Made by a program: the position numbers and the translations under genes. From Muraenolepis orangiensis (taxonomy: Eukaryota > Chordata > Actinopteri > Gadiformes > Muraenolepididae): a stretch of 64,000 nucleotides of DNA. Below are positions 1 through 14,398 of the stretch, in pieces. Location: contig CM051015.1 in assembly GCA_027704905.1 (NCBI GenBank), positions 16,120,521-16,184,520 of the forward strand. Reading direction: 5' to 3'. How positions within the stretch are numbered: position 1 is the first letter of the stretch; every line of letters begins with the position of its first letter. A model generated the notes under the pieces. That model saw nothing but the letters and a program-made list of their open reading frames with translations. It had not been told where the DNA came from and did no database searches.

Positions 1-95
1 ATATATATAGTATAATCTATATATAGATTATATAGCGGTATATATGGGCGGTATAATCTATATATATAGATTAAATATATATTGGCGGCATAACG
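1..95. repeat. AT-rich direct repeat
   Basis: The window opens with a TA-rich tract in which 'gtataatctatatata' occurs twice (near 9 and 51), separated by 'gcggtatatatgggcg'. The pattern is a short degenerate tandem repeat. No function can be read from it. Confidence 0.5.
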
Positions 96-159
96 AGACT
101 TTCAGTTGCACGCGCTACTAAAGAGACTACGCGCTAGTGACGTGTCGGTCGCGAACAAG

Positions 160-343
160 CCGATTTTTTTTTTACGGGTGCTCCGCGGACATGCACGTTT
201 ATACTGAAATCGAGCCCTGCCGTTTTGTTAGGGGTGTGTGTTGACACACACTTTGACAACTGGTCCGCGAAAATTGACAACCGGTCCGCGAGTTTTTTCA
301 TGTATCTGCCGGTCCGTGGCACAAAAAAGGTTGGGAACCCCTG
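160..343. mobile_element. hAT-like element end (fragment)
   Basis: The stretch ends in gttgggaacccctg (330-343), which reads CAGGGGTTCCCAAC on the minus strand, the kind of short terminal inverted repeat seen in hAT/Charlie elements. A direct repeat of 'ggtccgcga' lies just inside. No transposase is present and the other end is not resolved, so this is a decayed non-autonomous copy. Confidence 0.4.
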
Positions 344-349
344 ATCTAA

Positions 350-931
<582 letters not shown>

Positions 932-1195
932 CCGCTCTTGCTGATGCACGCGTGGAGTGTGTGTGTGTCGGGGCCTGCGGTCTGTTGTTTCACTTCCTGC
1001 GTGCGCCGTATCTTTCTTTATTTACGAGCCGCAGCAGCGTCGTAAACATCCCCAATGGCCGCGCGCTCCTAAATCCTCCCCACAAACGGCACAATCGTCG
1101 CTGGCGCAGCGCGCACGTTTCCCTCACGTCAACCCCAGAGAGACAGGCGAAAGATTATACTGTACATGCACAAGAAGATGCATATGTACATGCAT

Positions 1196-1572
<377 letters not shown>

Positions 1573-1908
1573 GTATACATGCATAGGAAGAACACAACAC
1601 GTCCATATGAGTGACACATACTGAAGCACCTTTAAGCGGCGACAGGACCGAAACAAACATACGCAACAGTACTTGTGCACCCGGCATACGGAATCCATCA
1701 AAATATAAATAAAAGCGGAGCAAAAATACGCTGAAGACAATATAAGCGCGCAGCACACATCCAATACAAATCCCGCGTGAAGCGGACCGGTAAGTGTTCA
1801 AGTGTTATCGCAAGCGTCTTTCGCTCACAGCCTCTCTCTCTCACACACACACGCACGCACGCACGCGTGACGCGCACGCGTGCACACACCACACACCACA
1901 CACCACAC

Positions 1909-1909
<1 letters not shown>
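1573..1909. other. Non-coding stretch between microsatellites
   Basis: Mixed sequence without a recognisable gene. It becomes rich in CACG and ACACC units towards 1850-1909, grading into the next CA array. Confidence 0.5.

Positions 1910-1978
<69 letters not shown>
1910..1978. repeat. (CA)n microsatellite
   Basis: Pure CA repeat preceded by imperfect CACAC/CACACCA units. The His/Thr open frames are artefacts. Confidence 0.96.
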
Positions 1979-1979
<1 letters not shown>

Positions 1980-3460
1980 TTTCACCATCACGAACGCATT
2001 CACACTACTACACACTCCATGACAAGTGCAAAACAGGAAGTGGAAAGTTCCACAAAACAAAGGACACGGTTGACTTACGATGAGACAAAAACGAAACAGC
2101 TGCGCGTCAGGGGCTGTTCACCGGCAGAGCGTTACAACGCGGTGGCTGGCGTGGAGAATCGAGATATTAACAGCAGGCTTCATCGAGTCTTCAATGGGTT
2201 TCGGAGTATATGCACATGTGAGAAGGACTACCTGTGATAAAGTATGTCCGAAGTGCAAAACGGTTGTGGTCTGCTGGCTCTTTTCTCAGGTTTAGGCTTG
2301 TGAAAGGCCAACCATGAAAAAAACGAATCATCATTCGTTTTTTCATTCATTGGTCACCATCTGTCCCTTTTTAAATATAAAAGAAGATAAGTACATCATT
2401 GTAGATAGTCAGCCTCAATGCCTCATCGTATTAGAAATGTGAAATTGTACATACAGTGAAATTGTATTAAAGGTTTGAAATATATTCCAGCAATGACAAG
2501 GATCTCTTTCTCTCTCTCTAGGATATATATTAATTCACTTGGCTATTGTAATTCATGAAAGAAAAATGGGCAATTATTCAATCCATATACGTATATATAT
2601 AAAATAGGGAACTGTGTGTCTTATTGCCCTCTGGGGATCAGAGTCATGGTAACAGAAGTACTTGTGAAGTCTGACACTACACCAATGTTTGCTATACAGA
2701 AGAGCTAAAAATACCAACTCAAAACAAGCATTGGAGACCTGTTTGGTCGCTGATCGCTGTTCTTTGTTCTCTTATCTGAAAACAGTGTGTGTGTGTGTGT
2801 TTGTACATAAACACACATGCACAGTGCATGCCACATGAAGAGCATTGCCGTAAATTATAGGTCTGTTCATGGCAACAATTGGATGAAAGTAGTTTGATTT
2901 GACAGAGAATCTGGATCACTCCTCCCACAAACCCTTCCACTCCATAACAATTTAATTCCCATTGGGGCTCGCCAGACCCCCAAGGCCCCATCAGTCCTCA
3001 CTCTGGCTCCTGACCGGCAATTTACTGGCCCCATGAAGCTGGAAGGACAGCTGATCAATATGGATCAGTTCATCGATTGGCTCAAACTAACATTGGAACC
3101 TGATGTTGGCTGGTCCAAGCAGATCCAGGCTAGTTCTAACGCCCTCACCGCATCACACACCCCGTGTGTGTGTTAAAGACAGCCCAAATGATAAAGCATT
3201 TACTAAATAATAAAACAGATGGAAGGAAAAGTTTAAAAGGCAGGAAGGAAGGCGGAGCCAGATAATACGTGATGGGTATGACCACAGTGTAACTGGAGAT
3301 GAGCTCGATGGCTAATAGCCCTCACCCTAACTTACCCTACCCTCACCCTACCCTCACCCTAACTTCTGCATCTGATAAACATTAGTACTTCCTCTCCTGC
3401 TCCTACACATTTCAGGCATGAACTGAACTCTGCCTTATTTCAAACACCTTGTGTACATGC
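1979..3460. other. Non-coding stretch, no gene recognised
   Basis: No frame shows a known domain. It contains a 9-unit TG tract (about 2786-2803) and a short run of CCCTCA/CCCTAA-type hexamers at 3319-3363. The open frames near 2719-3058 lack recognisable motifs. Confidence 0.5.
3319..3363. repeat. Degenerate CCCTAA/CCCTCA hexamer tract
   Basis: Short imperfect run of CCCTCA, CCCTAA and CCCTAC units. It resembles degenerate telomere-type repeat but is only about 45 bp, so it may be ordinary simple sequence. Confidence 0.45.
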
Positions 3461-3465
3461 TGTAC

Positions 3466-3492
3466 ACACGCGCGCGCACACGCGCGCGCACA

Positions 3493-3552
<60 letters not shown>
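3466..3552. repeat. (CG)n/(CGCA)n then (CACG)n microsatellite
   Basis: Alternating CG/CA block (3466-3490) followed by a pure ACGC tetranucleotide array to 3552. Alternating CG/CA tracts of this kind are strong Z-DNA formers. Confidence 0.95.
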
Positions 3553-4578
3553 CAACATAGACAAAATAGACTAAACAAAACCAATACGATGGTAATTGTA
3601 AGGTCAGAGGAAGCAAAAGGGAAAAACTTTCGGGCTTTCGATATTCAGTTTTGATCTGACGTGTTCACACAGCGGAAACCCGACAGCGAGTTACACGTCG
3701 GTTAAACCACAGGGCTGTTCAGTCAAAACTGCCAGACAGACCAACTTTAGAGTGACAACTGTAGCACCGCCAGGCTGCTCCGCGGCTCCTAAGGCTACAC
3801 AGCATTATTGGTAGGGTAACGCGGTAGGGTAACACTAGTACCGCATTGTCACTGAACAATCAGAAACGGGTTCATAACTAGGGGGCCCTCAGTAGAACTC
3901 CGCCACACCAAAAAGTAACCTTTGCCCTATTGTTTCTGAGGCTGAACAATCCCTCTAAAGCAAACGGTTTTTCACCATTTCATCCAGTCACTGTGATTTA
4001 ATCATTTACCCTTATTTTGCATGCACATTGTCCTGGATCTGGATTCGGACCCCGATATTTCCCGAAATGTTTTATGCAAATACATTGGTAACTTTGTAAA
4101 ATATCACACAATATCTTAGAACTATCACACAATATCAATACATAAATAAATACTGAAAAATGTCCATTCATGTCATGTTTTCCCTCCCTTTCCTTCTTAG
4201 GTATTGATGCAGGCAAACGATCATCGTCAACACAAGACATACAGTCTGGCAGGAGTGGGTGGGAATAGGAAGGGGGGAGGGAAAGGAGGAGAGTGGGGTT
4301 GATGTGTCCTGATGTCAACACACCCTTTGAGGTAAGCTCTTACGTCACCGGTGGGACCACTCCACTCCACACACTGACTATGCATGAGACAGAATCCCCT
4401 CCCCCTACCCCCCCGCAACTATATGATGTAAAAATGCAAAAGCCTGGCTGCCTAGTATTTTGTATTCCACGGGGGAACACATACTGCATGCTTACATGTA
4501 TAGATCCCACCGTGCCTGTTAGCAAACAGAACAGGGACTGGCTGAACAGCATGGCAGTCGGCATGTCAAGGAGCCCAT
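3553..4578. other. Non-coding stretch, no gene recognised
   Basis: Unique-looking sequence with no recognisable coding domain on either strand and no clear element end. Confidence 0.45.
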
Positions 4579-4764
<186 letters not shown>

Positions 4765-5750
4765 GTCAAATTAGTGGCAATACATGTGGCCTAATCCTGC
4801 TGACTGCCAGTTCTTACTCACTGAATAATTCAACACCATACGTACTCTTACATATACGCTTACTTATTGCATCTTTAATGTATCATTTGGAAAGTGCACA
4901 TTGCACTTGATATAAAATGACATCACAGAGCCGTGGTGACAGCCGTTGAAGTGATGGAAAAGTCATGACCCCAAGCAGTGAAAGAGCTGAATTGGGGAAG
5001 TGTGTAAAGCGGAGTTGAAATTGTGAACATATGAACATCTTATCAGTCTGATCTGATCAGTGTGCTCTACTGTGATTGTTACTCAATGTATGAAAGTCAT
5101 CCAATTGTAGTTTAGCTTTCTAAATCTGTTTGGGTAACTATGAAATATAGGCACTTCTAAATCCCTAGTAGTCTGCACCCTATGCACAGACTTCGTAGCG
5201 CTTGCTACCAATCATGCACTGTTTATGTAGCCTTGTAGCATTTAATAAACATGTCTCCTTGACTCCTATGACATTTAGACTTTTAGAAGGAAAAGAAAAT
5301 TACTGACATTGGAGTGCACTTAGAAAATAAAACGACTCTATTCAAGATTGAAAGATTCAGTAGTGAACCGATGATTGTGAAATGTATATATAATCAACCA
5401 ACATAAATCTGATGGTTTTTTTTACATGCAATGTCTGATTGCATTTATTTAGGGTTCACACCTTTATTAGCAGGAGAACTTCTTTGTGCGAGTTTCAAAA
5501 AATGCGATGTGTCGTAAAAGTTTTAGAAGAGAAACATCGCATTGGGCTTCAGCTGGACATAGCAGACTTCTTGTATTTGACTGAGAATTTCCCCCCCATT
5601 TCACGACTTCATGAATGTTTGTCAACACAGATGACCCAGATGTCCTCTTTTTCTTGGACATGTCCTTTTGGTACCTAAAAAAAGCATCCGGCCGGGATTT
5701 CTAAATTGACAAAAATGTCTGGGATTCGGCTTTTGCGTCCAACAGTCCAA
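4765..5750. other. Non-coding stretch, no gene recognised
   Basis: AT-rich sequence. Several short frames exist (for example near 5439-5678) but none carries a motif, splice context or composition I would trust as coding. Confidence 0.45.
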
Positions 5751-5754
5751 TTTC

Positions 5755-6140
5755 AATACATTACATTACATTACAGTCATTAAGCAGACGCTTTTATCAA
5801 AGTGACTTACAATGGTGTTTTACAAATTAGGTAAGAGAACAACTCGTCTCCAGAAGTCAAAAGTGCATTTTACTCCTAACAAGTACTGAACCAGTGCTCA
5901 GGTAAAAGTACAACATGTTGGCAAACAATAGAACAATATCTTACTCACTAACAAGCAAACAATCTACTTTGTAAGACGCAAGTACGCTAGTAAAAAGTGA
6001 TAAGAGGACTCTCTAGATAGAAGGATCGAGGTAATGTTTCCTGAAGAGGTGAGTGTTGATGGGCAGTGAGTCTGCAGTCCTGACATCCGTGGGGAGTTCA
6101 TTCCACCACTTTGGGGCCTTACTTTACATAACTTTGACAT
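5755..6140 (-). mobile_element. Dispersed teleost repeat, LINE-type 3' end
   Basis: Begins with tandem ATTAC units, then 'cagtcattaagcagacg' and 'gacttacaa', a dispersed teleost repeat usually seen with an ATGTA tail. The opposite orientation with its tail (agtcgctttggattaaag ... tgactgtaatgtaatgta) occurs at 63458-63522. The right part (6040-6115) also looks repeat-like. Read on the minus strand it is the 3' end of a non-LTR-type element. No coding capacity is left. Confidence 0.55.
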
Positions 6141-6362
6141 TTCTCTGTATGTCCCGCCTCCTTGCATGCCACCATTGGTTGGTTGGTTGGTCATATAGGC
6201 TACAACTTTAGCCCTTCACGCAAACATTGGTCAAACTGCATCTCAATGATTATGGCAAGTCCCCTGTGATAGGCCAGCTTCTTGGTGGCAGAAAAAGGGC
6301 CATGTTGGAATTGTCAGAAACACTCACAAGCTTAAAGCATGCCATTCGCCAGTTTGCCAAAT

Positions 6363-6547
<185 letters not shown>

Positions 6548-7567
6548 GAACTACAATTTGCAGTTCGAAAAACGCAGTTGCGTTTTGTATTTATGCTACA
6601 ATGCGTAGTTATGCTAATGTGAAATTGTTACCATGAATCTTGCCATCTTATTATAGGGTTTACTGGCCGAGAAACACACTGGCATGGTCAGATTTGATCT
6701 TTCCTATTTGTAAGAGGGTGAAATCATGTTTTTTACAGGTTGTGACCCTGCTGAGTGACGCCAATTGGGTTGCCCTTGCTTATGGTAGTAGAGGTCAAGA
6801 TCTTTCCAAAACTGTTGATCCCACGTCTGTAGCATGTTTTTTGGCTTTCCAAAATGTGATGTCTTCATGGTTGATCTACGACTAAGTTTAATTTTCATCT
6901 TGCTCCAAGCCAAGGCTACTTGCAGGTGTACTTTCTCTGAGCGATGAACGTTAACGGGGGGAGGGGCTGCGCGACACAAACACACTTTTGTGTGTCACCA
7001 TAGCAACGGAGATACATGTTGTAGAATCTTCGCCATAACGAACAAACTAAAGATTGTAAACATTCATTGAACAAATATTTAGAAACTTAAGTGCATATTT
7101 CTCACTAGAAATGTTATCAAACTGTATTTTAGAGTAACCTTAACATGTGTTTGTATCGTGAGAAAAAAAGTCATAAAAACTGTATAAGTGTTATTTTAGA
7201 CATGATTTCAGTTGCTCTGTTCGCCAACTGAAAGGGGCGTAAACAAACAAACAAATACAGTGTTGCATTGCATGCATATGGAATTTACATGGCCAGCACA
7301 CAAGAGCTTCTGACTTGATGACAAACTGTGTTGTGTACCTTGAGACTCAAAAGGATTGTTTTACGAAAAATAGCTAGCTAGTTGGACTTCAAATACAAAA
7401 CACGATTAAGTCAATAAATGGGGATTATCTAGAACCAGAATCATTTTGGGAGCTTTTTTAAAGCAATTTTATGACTACATTATTGCATTAAATAATACAA
7501 TATAGAAATAATACTCACGCAATGACTAATGATAACAATTAGCAATACAAAAGTGAACAGATCATAT

Positions 7568-7568
<1 letters not shown>

Positions 7569-7608
<40 letters not shown>
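7569..7608. repeat. (CA)n microsatellite, 40 bp
   Basis: Pure CA run of 20 units. Confidence 0.95.
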
Positions 7609-7610
<2 letters not shown>

Positions 7611-7821
7611 CCAAATTGGCCATTACTGATTCCCAAATCCTCAAATGAGTGCTAATCAAATTAGTACACCAGTACTCCCCGAAGTCTTCCATTATCATCC
7701 CGATAATTTTCCTCCATTTCCTCTCGTGTGCGGATGTATCGCAGCTACGGGAAGGATGCTAACACTAATGTACTGTAGCCTGCTTGACACCTCACTGGTG
7801 GTCACCCTGTATCTAATACAT

Positions 7822-7872
7822 CAGGTACTACTAGATGGCCCCACTAAATGTGGGGCCATCTAGTAGTACCTG
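7822..7872. repeat. Perfect hairpin: 23-bp arms, 5-nt loop
   Basis: Arm 7822-7844 starts caggtactactagatggc and is the exact reverse complement of 7850-7872. The loop is taaat (7845-7849). No mismatch occurs in the arms, which implies a recent origin or selection for the foldback. It is not next to a recognised gene and is too short for a usual miRNA precursor. It could be a foldback mini-element or a replication-slippage product. Confidence 0.9.
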
Positions 7873-10800
7873 GTAGTTGAGCAGAACATTCAGCCGTCCA
7901 CTGTTTGCACTTTGGCCAATTATACCTATCCAATTATTGCATTCGGAGGTCGCAGAATTTTCACAAAATTGCATTCCCAGAAATGTAAATGTGCAACGGT
8001 TACGAATAAAGATGAGTCACATCGATTAGTATTCAGTTCGGTGAGAGGGTTTGAAACAACAGCTCTGGTCGTCATGTCTACTTAACACTACACCTGGAGG
8101 ACTGTGCAGAACAGAGCTATGGAAAATAGCACTAGGAATACTAGCTCTTTATAAAACAGACAATATCAGCCGGAACCATACGACTGAATATAATAACTTA
8201 GCATAATTACCTAGTCAAATGAACCATCACCATCAAGCAATTGACCCTTTCTGCAAAATATATCCTAAATATAGTTATGTCATTCAATGAGCTACCTCAA
8301 CGAGGCTAATCAAAAGGGTTGTTGCTGTCATGAACAGCATGTGTTTTCATGTGTCACATCATGTTGAAAAGCGATGTGGTAATAACAGTAAAATTAAAAT
8401 CTGATTAAGGTTCAAATAGATATATTGACGTCATCCAATAACGTAAATAATTGTGGTGATGTCACCGACAGTTTCTATTATGTTCTGTAATATTTTGTAT
8501 ACATTTCCTAGATTGTTTGCAATTTATTTAGACTTAAAATCCTCCTTAAAAATACACTTTTTTTTCCTCTGTGACACTGTTTATTCTGTAATAATGTAAT
8601 AAATACAAATTATGAAAGCGGCTTTGCTGTCTCTACAGTGTTGTAACAGCTGCCCATCGAACTAGAGAATTGTATGGACCATGTATGAAGGCATGGCACA
8701 AACTGACAGTCTAGTCCCGTTATGAATCATGGCTACAGAACAATCCAAGTTTCAGCAACCTGATGAAGTTGTCCATTTCAACACATAATACAACTTTTTG
8801 CAGATCAGGTGGTTATATTGAATCATTATTTTGTCGTGGTGGAGGAGGGGGGGGGGGGGGGGTCTCACCTGCAAACCACAGGATATACAGGATATTGCTA
8901 ATTTGGTAATAATGTTATCCGGCCTGCTGCCCTCTCTTTAGTTGGCTTGAAGCTAAACACCTGCTGTGTATCTTCCCATCCACCTGTTTTCCTCCTCTTG
9001 TTACTGTGAATGTGACGCCACAAAGGCGTCGCAACGGAATCACCAAGAAACAAAAAAAGCTGACTTTGACAGAGTTTGGAGGACGAGGGAGGTGTGGGCT
9101 GGATCCGTGGCTCAGTATGAAGGTAATAATTTGCCCGTCTTATTGGTTTTCTTAAACCCAACGAGAAGCGCCATGGGGGCGCTGCCTACAGCCTTAGACA
9201 CACCGCGGGAATGGAAATGGGAAGACTCGTCGGGAGCTGCCAAGGCTTTTTCCTGGATGGCTGTGTCTCAGCAGTTTTTAATTAAAACGCTCTATTTGTG
9301 CCACACACCCCATCTGCCCATGAGGGAGAATACAAGGGGGGGGGATGACTGCATTCATCACTGCTGGTCATTTTACTTAGACCCATATGTCACATTGAAC
9401 AGAACATCTGGTTACTCGTTCGCTTTTATTGACCGGTAGCATCCGTGAGGGACAGGTAAAAAAAAAGTTTTTGACATATTAAAGAAAGACAAAGGTTTTC
9501 CTTATGCATTTTGTCTGGGCCCCACAATGGTTTTATGCTGCTGAAATCCTTTTGGTGACAGCTCTTCTATAGGCTGCAGTAGGCCATTGGGTTCATATCC
9601 TGTGTTGACAAGCAGGGCTGGATTTGTATGAAATTGAAGGAATCCGGTTTCCTCAGCAGCACTCCGGCCTGTCCTTTATCAAGTTTTTTTAGCTTGGATT
9701 TTACATTTGTCGTTGGCAAAGTTAGGGAAAATTGCCTCTTCCGGGGTACTATGTCCTCTCCCACCGTCATGTCATTTTCCCCTTCTTCTCGCTCTGTCCA
9801 TCCTTCAAGTTCACTCTTTTAGTACCTAGCAACATCACGGCATGACTATGTCAAAGCGACCTTGCAGAATAAACACTGATCGCTGATAACTGTCACACCA
9901 ACGCCCCTGCATCAATCCTCCTGCTGATCCAGACACATTTTTAATTATCACAAACTGCTATTCCACAAAACCCCCACGGATGACAGTCCTCTTCCATAAA
10001 AGCACTACGACGACGCCGAGGCAAGAACCTGCCTCACGCCACGGCTACACGACTTGTATGACTGTGTTCCAGATGCCCTATGATGAAGCCTCAAACAGTC
10101 ATCATCTTGTGTGTCATGTGACTTGTGAAAATATCACATTGGGGATTTTTGGGAACAAACAGCGTGACATGAGAAGGGCCCACTGTTCTTGCCTGCGTCG
10201 GCCCTCTTAATGTGCGTACGCTCAGCACTTAGTCTGAACAACAGTGACGAGGTCAGCTTTACCTTCTGGTGGATAAAAGCAGGGCTGTGTGTGTGTGTGT
10301 GTGTGGGGGGGGGGGGAGTAATGGAGTCACAGAGAGAGAAAACAAGAGACGTATACTGTGATAAGACATAGATTAGCCTTTTAGATAAGTGTTTCCATTT
10401 CCATTGTCTAGACAGAAATGTCCATTGAGGCAATCCGGCTAAACATGAAAATGATTGGCAAGGTCCCCATTAGGCGCCAACCCAACCCACACATGGGCAA
10501 TTCATCTTTCTTCAAAATGAAAATGCAATTATGGTATGATTTGCATCCCAGTACAGGATATATACAGGAGAGTAGGAGAAATTGGCCAGAAAATGAATTG
10601 ATTAATCCTAGAATGGATTAAACACAAAATGGAACTCTTCTCTACTGAGTATATGAACACATATACGGATTTAGCTGGAGTTCTACAACAACAGGACAAC
10701 ACAGTGATAGCCCCTGAATAGAATAGCGTTCTTTTTGACAAAAAATGTTGTACTTGTCTTTCAGCTTGTGCACCCATGTCGTACAACGGCCCATCGCATC

Positions 10801-11300
10801 CCATTCCCTTATTGATTGATTCATTTTTTATATTTTTTTCAAACCACTTTGACGTACCCTTTAAATATTGGGCCATGACAGCATCCGCTTACAGCTCCAG
10901 AGACCTTGGATAGAGTTCCATTTGGTGTCCGGTCTGTCGTAGAGTTTGCATGTTCCGGGGAGAAGACATGACCTGTGTGTGTGTGTTTTGGTCTGTATGC
11001 TCTTTTTTCCTGTGATGTCCTCCTTCACTGGTTGCTGTCTTTTTGTTTCTGAAGGCCTGGCTGGATGTCGGTCGTTGGAACACCTGAAGCTGGTCAGGGC
11101 TAATTGAGAGCAAGCTTTCAGTTCGTGCCAGCAATCCACCTCCAGCATCGCTGCTCATTCATACACACGTTACACAACAGATTTGTTTTATGGTTCATTT
11201 GCGTAGATGTCCACTTGTGAGATTCACATTCCATGTGTTTGGTAACAGTTGGATGGGATTGTTGAGGTAAAGTGAAGAGACATTAAAGTTATGTTCCCTG
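7873..11300. other. Non-coding stretch, no gene recognised
   Basis: 3.4 kb without a gene I can support. It contains a 16-G tract (8847-8862), another G tract (about 10306-10317) with a short TG run before it, and several chance frames, the longest at 8966-9439. None has a domain, splice-site logic or repeat homology that I recognise. Confidence 0.45.
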
Positions 11301-11309
11301 TAAAAGCAA

Positions 11310-12765
11310 TGGACTACTTGCACTAAGCTGCATGAAGTATTTCCAGCTTCGAATAATGTGGCTCAGCCTGTTCCAGTGTATTTGTTTATTTCCAACTAGC
11401 TAGCTACAGCTTCTGAGGTAATATTTCGCCATGAATTCCCATAAGAAAATGCGTTTTCAAAAACAGGAGAAGAAATACTCCGAACATTGTTGTGTTCCGC
11501 TTTGTTCGGCATCATCAAAATGTAATGGTATTTTGAGTTTCCATGGCTTTCCAACCCATCCCGACCTGAGAAGAACCCGACGCGGACATCCGATTCTATA
11601 CCAGGTAACGTTTGACCGAAGTTTTGCTATTCAGCTAATCGACCAAAGTAAACATCAGTTAAACTATAAAGAATCCTATCATAAGTCTTAATACAATTAT
11701 TTTAATGTGTCTACTGCGTGACCGCTGCAGCCTGTGTCATGCATACGAGATGAGACATTGGCTTAGTTGTTACAGCTAACATTATTTTGGTGACCGTGTA
11801 TGATTGTATTTACTTTGTTAATTAATGACTGTCATGATGTACATATATGTCTTTTTGCAAATAGATAGGACAAGCTATGACCACCTGATGGTGTTTTGGT
11901 GTTTGATTGAGCCTTCAATTTACTAAATGGTTCGGGTCTCCGGAGCCAAGAGCCTCCAGAGCACGTCCATCAACGGTAGGTTATGGTCTGAGCTGCTTTG
12001 TAGTAACAGAGCCAGGGGTGGGATGCCATTGCATTTACAGAAGGCTACACTAAAGGACTCAGCCCCCTTTAAATACACCAGTGCACTACAGCAACTCAGT
12101 TTTCCCCATGGTATGGTACACATAACCATTATAAAACATTTAGCCAAACAAGAGCACAGCCTTACTAGTTTATAACTTAAAGCAGTAACCTTTTTTAACC
12201 TTCCAGAGACAGCTGCTCCAGCCAATCTACGAGTTCTTTCTTTTCCTCGTCTTCCTGTCGGTTGGTTTGAAGGAGAGGGACCCGGCGCATTGATTCAACA
12301 TACACCAGTCCACAGTGAGCCGCATAATTGCAACATGGACACGTTTTCTAGCCACTGCACTGGGGTCTCAATGCATCTGGCTCACACCTGCAGAAGTGCA
12401 AGCTTACCTCCCTGAGGAATTCAGAGATTTCCCAGACACCCAGGTCATCTTGGACTGCACTGAGCTCAAGTGTCAGACACCATCCTTACAACTCCTGCAA
12501 AGTGAGATATACTCCACCTACAAATCACTCCACCTACAAATCTCACTACACCATGAAAGGGCTTATTGGCCGACTGTTGAATGTAAAGTAATTTGTATGT
12601 AAAAATGAACATTGTAACATATTGTACATATATCATATTGAACTATTGTAACATATTGGCAAAAAAAATATGATTGAAAAATGAACTGTAATAAAATATT
12701 TCATAACATTCAGTCTAGGTTTTGCTCATGTTAATTTCTCAAAGACAGGTATCTTGGCATGTATA
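11310..12765 (+). mobile_element. THAP/DDE transposon relic (ISL2EU-like), copy 1
   Basis: The first frame, 11431-11590, encodes a THAP zinc-finger start (C-C-V-P-L-C, later F-H-G-F-P-T-H-P) and ends in a splice donor, caggtaac. A second coding part, about 12190-12600, contains the helix-turn-helix stretch FNIHQSTVS and QVILDCTELKC, as in the N-terminal part of a DDE_Tnp_4 transposase. This order is known from ISL2EU elements of the PIF/Harbinger group. The catalytic C-terminal half is missing and the frame is broken at the HTH, so it cannot encode a working transposase. A co-linear copy lies at 31068-32509. Confidence 0.75.
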
Positions 12766-13842
12766 TGTAGAAAATGAAATGGTCAGCTTTTTCTGTAATT
12801 TATCTTTGCACTTGTGGAGCCATGCGTAATCGTTGCACAACTGTTTGGAACAGCAATGCCACTATGTGATTGCACACAACACTGCTTGCCACACAGGAGC
12901 ATTGGCTGGGCGTCAACACCACTGGCCATGAATCACGAGGCGTAATCTAAGAAGAAAGAAAAAACAAGTGAAATATACCCTCTGCTTCATGGAAAAGAGC
13001 GAGTAGGTTATTATGAGTAGAACAGTTATTGTTACTGAACCATGCTCCTAGATGATGCCTACCCTCCTAAATGCTTAGCTTTACATTCTCTCCCTACTCA
13101 AACACACTTGAATAACCTTCCTTGATAACTATTATGCCTTAGATGGTGTATATTAGCAGTGTTAACTTATGGAAATATGTTTCTGATCACCCAAACACAT
13201 TTCCACCTTATCCTTATTAACTTTATCAAATGATCTGCCAATGTGCAGGGAGACAGCCAAACATTCAAGTTGGTGAGTCTTTAGGAATAAACTTAGCTAT
13301 AATGCTCCACTGAACGAGGATGAACAACGTTACACAGCTTCCTGTCTACACTTAAACTGTGTGGTGTCTCATGACCTGCCCTGACAGCCTGTCTTTATTG
13401 GACACTGAATAAAATAACAGATAAGTGTCATTAGCGTCAGTCAGTCAGTTAACAGTTGTTTTCTTACCTTCCTAATTGTGTATGTTTGACGCCGCATACA
13501 ATTTAAAACCTTTATCCAACTTGCTTGTTGGCGTTTTGGTCGTCCTACAAATCCGGTGAACATCGGTGATGTTCAACATTGGGAGCTATTGTAAACACTG
13601 GTTGAAGAATGTCACCGTTGAACCGGAAACAGTCGAGCAGCATTAAGTCGTATTAAGTAGAACGCGGAAGTGTTTGTGCAAGTAGCCCATTATTAAAACC
13701 CATTTGTTCAGACAGGCATTTGGGTAGCTTTGTTTTAACCTGTATTGTGTCTGTTTTTCCCTGTGTATATTTGATCTGCACTCTGTAATTTATTGGATGG
13801 AAAATGATTTAATTTTGTGTGTTAACTGTGAACTTTGTGACT
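12766..13842. other. Non-coding stretch, no gene recognised
   Basis: Mixed sequence with no recognisable domain or element. It ends at the left edge of an LTR. Confidence 0.45.
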
Positions 13843-14398
13843 TGTCAAGGTTACGGTGGTTGACAGGGGGCGTGGCCAAGCCGTCGGCAATTGCCGAGAC
13901 TGATTATGTTAATCACCTCACCTGGGGGTATATATACAGTGGCGTCTCTTGGGCACGTTGCTCGATCGTACGTTTGTACTCCCTGGATGTTACTCTACGA
14001 GCTCTCCGATAATTATACTTACCTGTCTTCTACCTGTCGCTACTTCTACCTCCCGGTATCCAGACTCCTCGCTCGTCCCAGACCATCCGCCTGTCTAATA
14101 CCTGTCGGTACTACGCTACTCGACCTCCCGGTATCCAGACTCCTCGCCTGTCCCAGACCATCCACCTGTCTACTACCTGTCGGTACTGTGCTACTCGATC
14201 TCCCGGTATCCCACTCCTCGCCTGTCCCAGACCATCCGCCTCTCTACTACCTGTCGGTACTACGCTACTCGATCTCCCGGTATCTGGCCTGTCCCCGACC
14301 AGTCTACGTTTTGTGTTTACTTTAATAAAACCTCCTGTTATCCCTTCTCTGGTTTGTCATCTGCATTTGGGGTCCAACCCACACACATCATTGTGACA
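13843..14398 (+). mobile_element. Gypsy-type solo LTR
   Basis: Begins TGTCAAGGTTACGG and ends ATTGTGACA, with a polyadenylation-type aataaaacc near 14324 and the 3' phrase 'ctgcatttggggtccaac' common to fish Ty3/Gypsy LTRs. About 75-bp tandem repeats (each starting near 'cccggtatcc') occupy 14052-14300. A close relative is at 44965-45530. No internal region is present and I could not find a target-site duplication. Confidence 0.75.
14052..14300 (+). repeat. About 75-bp tandem repeat inside LTR
   Basis: Units start at about 14052, 14127, 14202 and 14276 and contain 'cccggtatcc', 'gaccatccgcctgtct' and 'acctgtcggtact'. The same repeat, with fewer units, occurs in the related LTR at 45250-45440, so it is ancestral to the family. 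Confidence 0.85.

Noticed and set aside
3319..3363. Interstitial telomere
   Set aside because: Only about seven imperfect hexamers, mixing CCCTCA, CCCTAC and CCCTAA. Too short and degenerate to claim a telomeric origin.
8966..9439. 157-codon plus-strand frame
   Set aside because: No domain, no codon or composition signal and no homologous copy in the window. It includes a poly-G tract, and its length is possible by chance in 64 kb.
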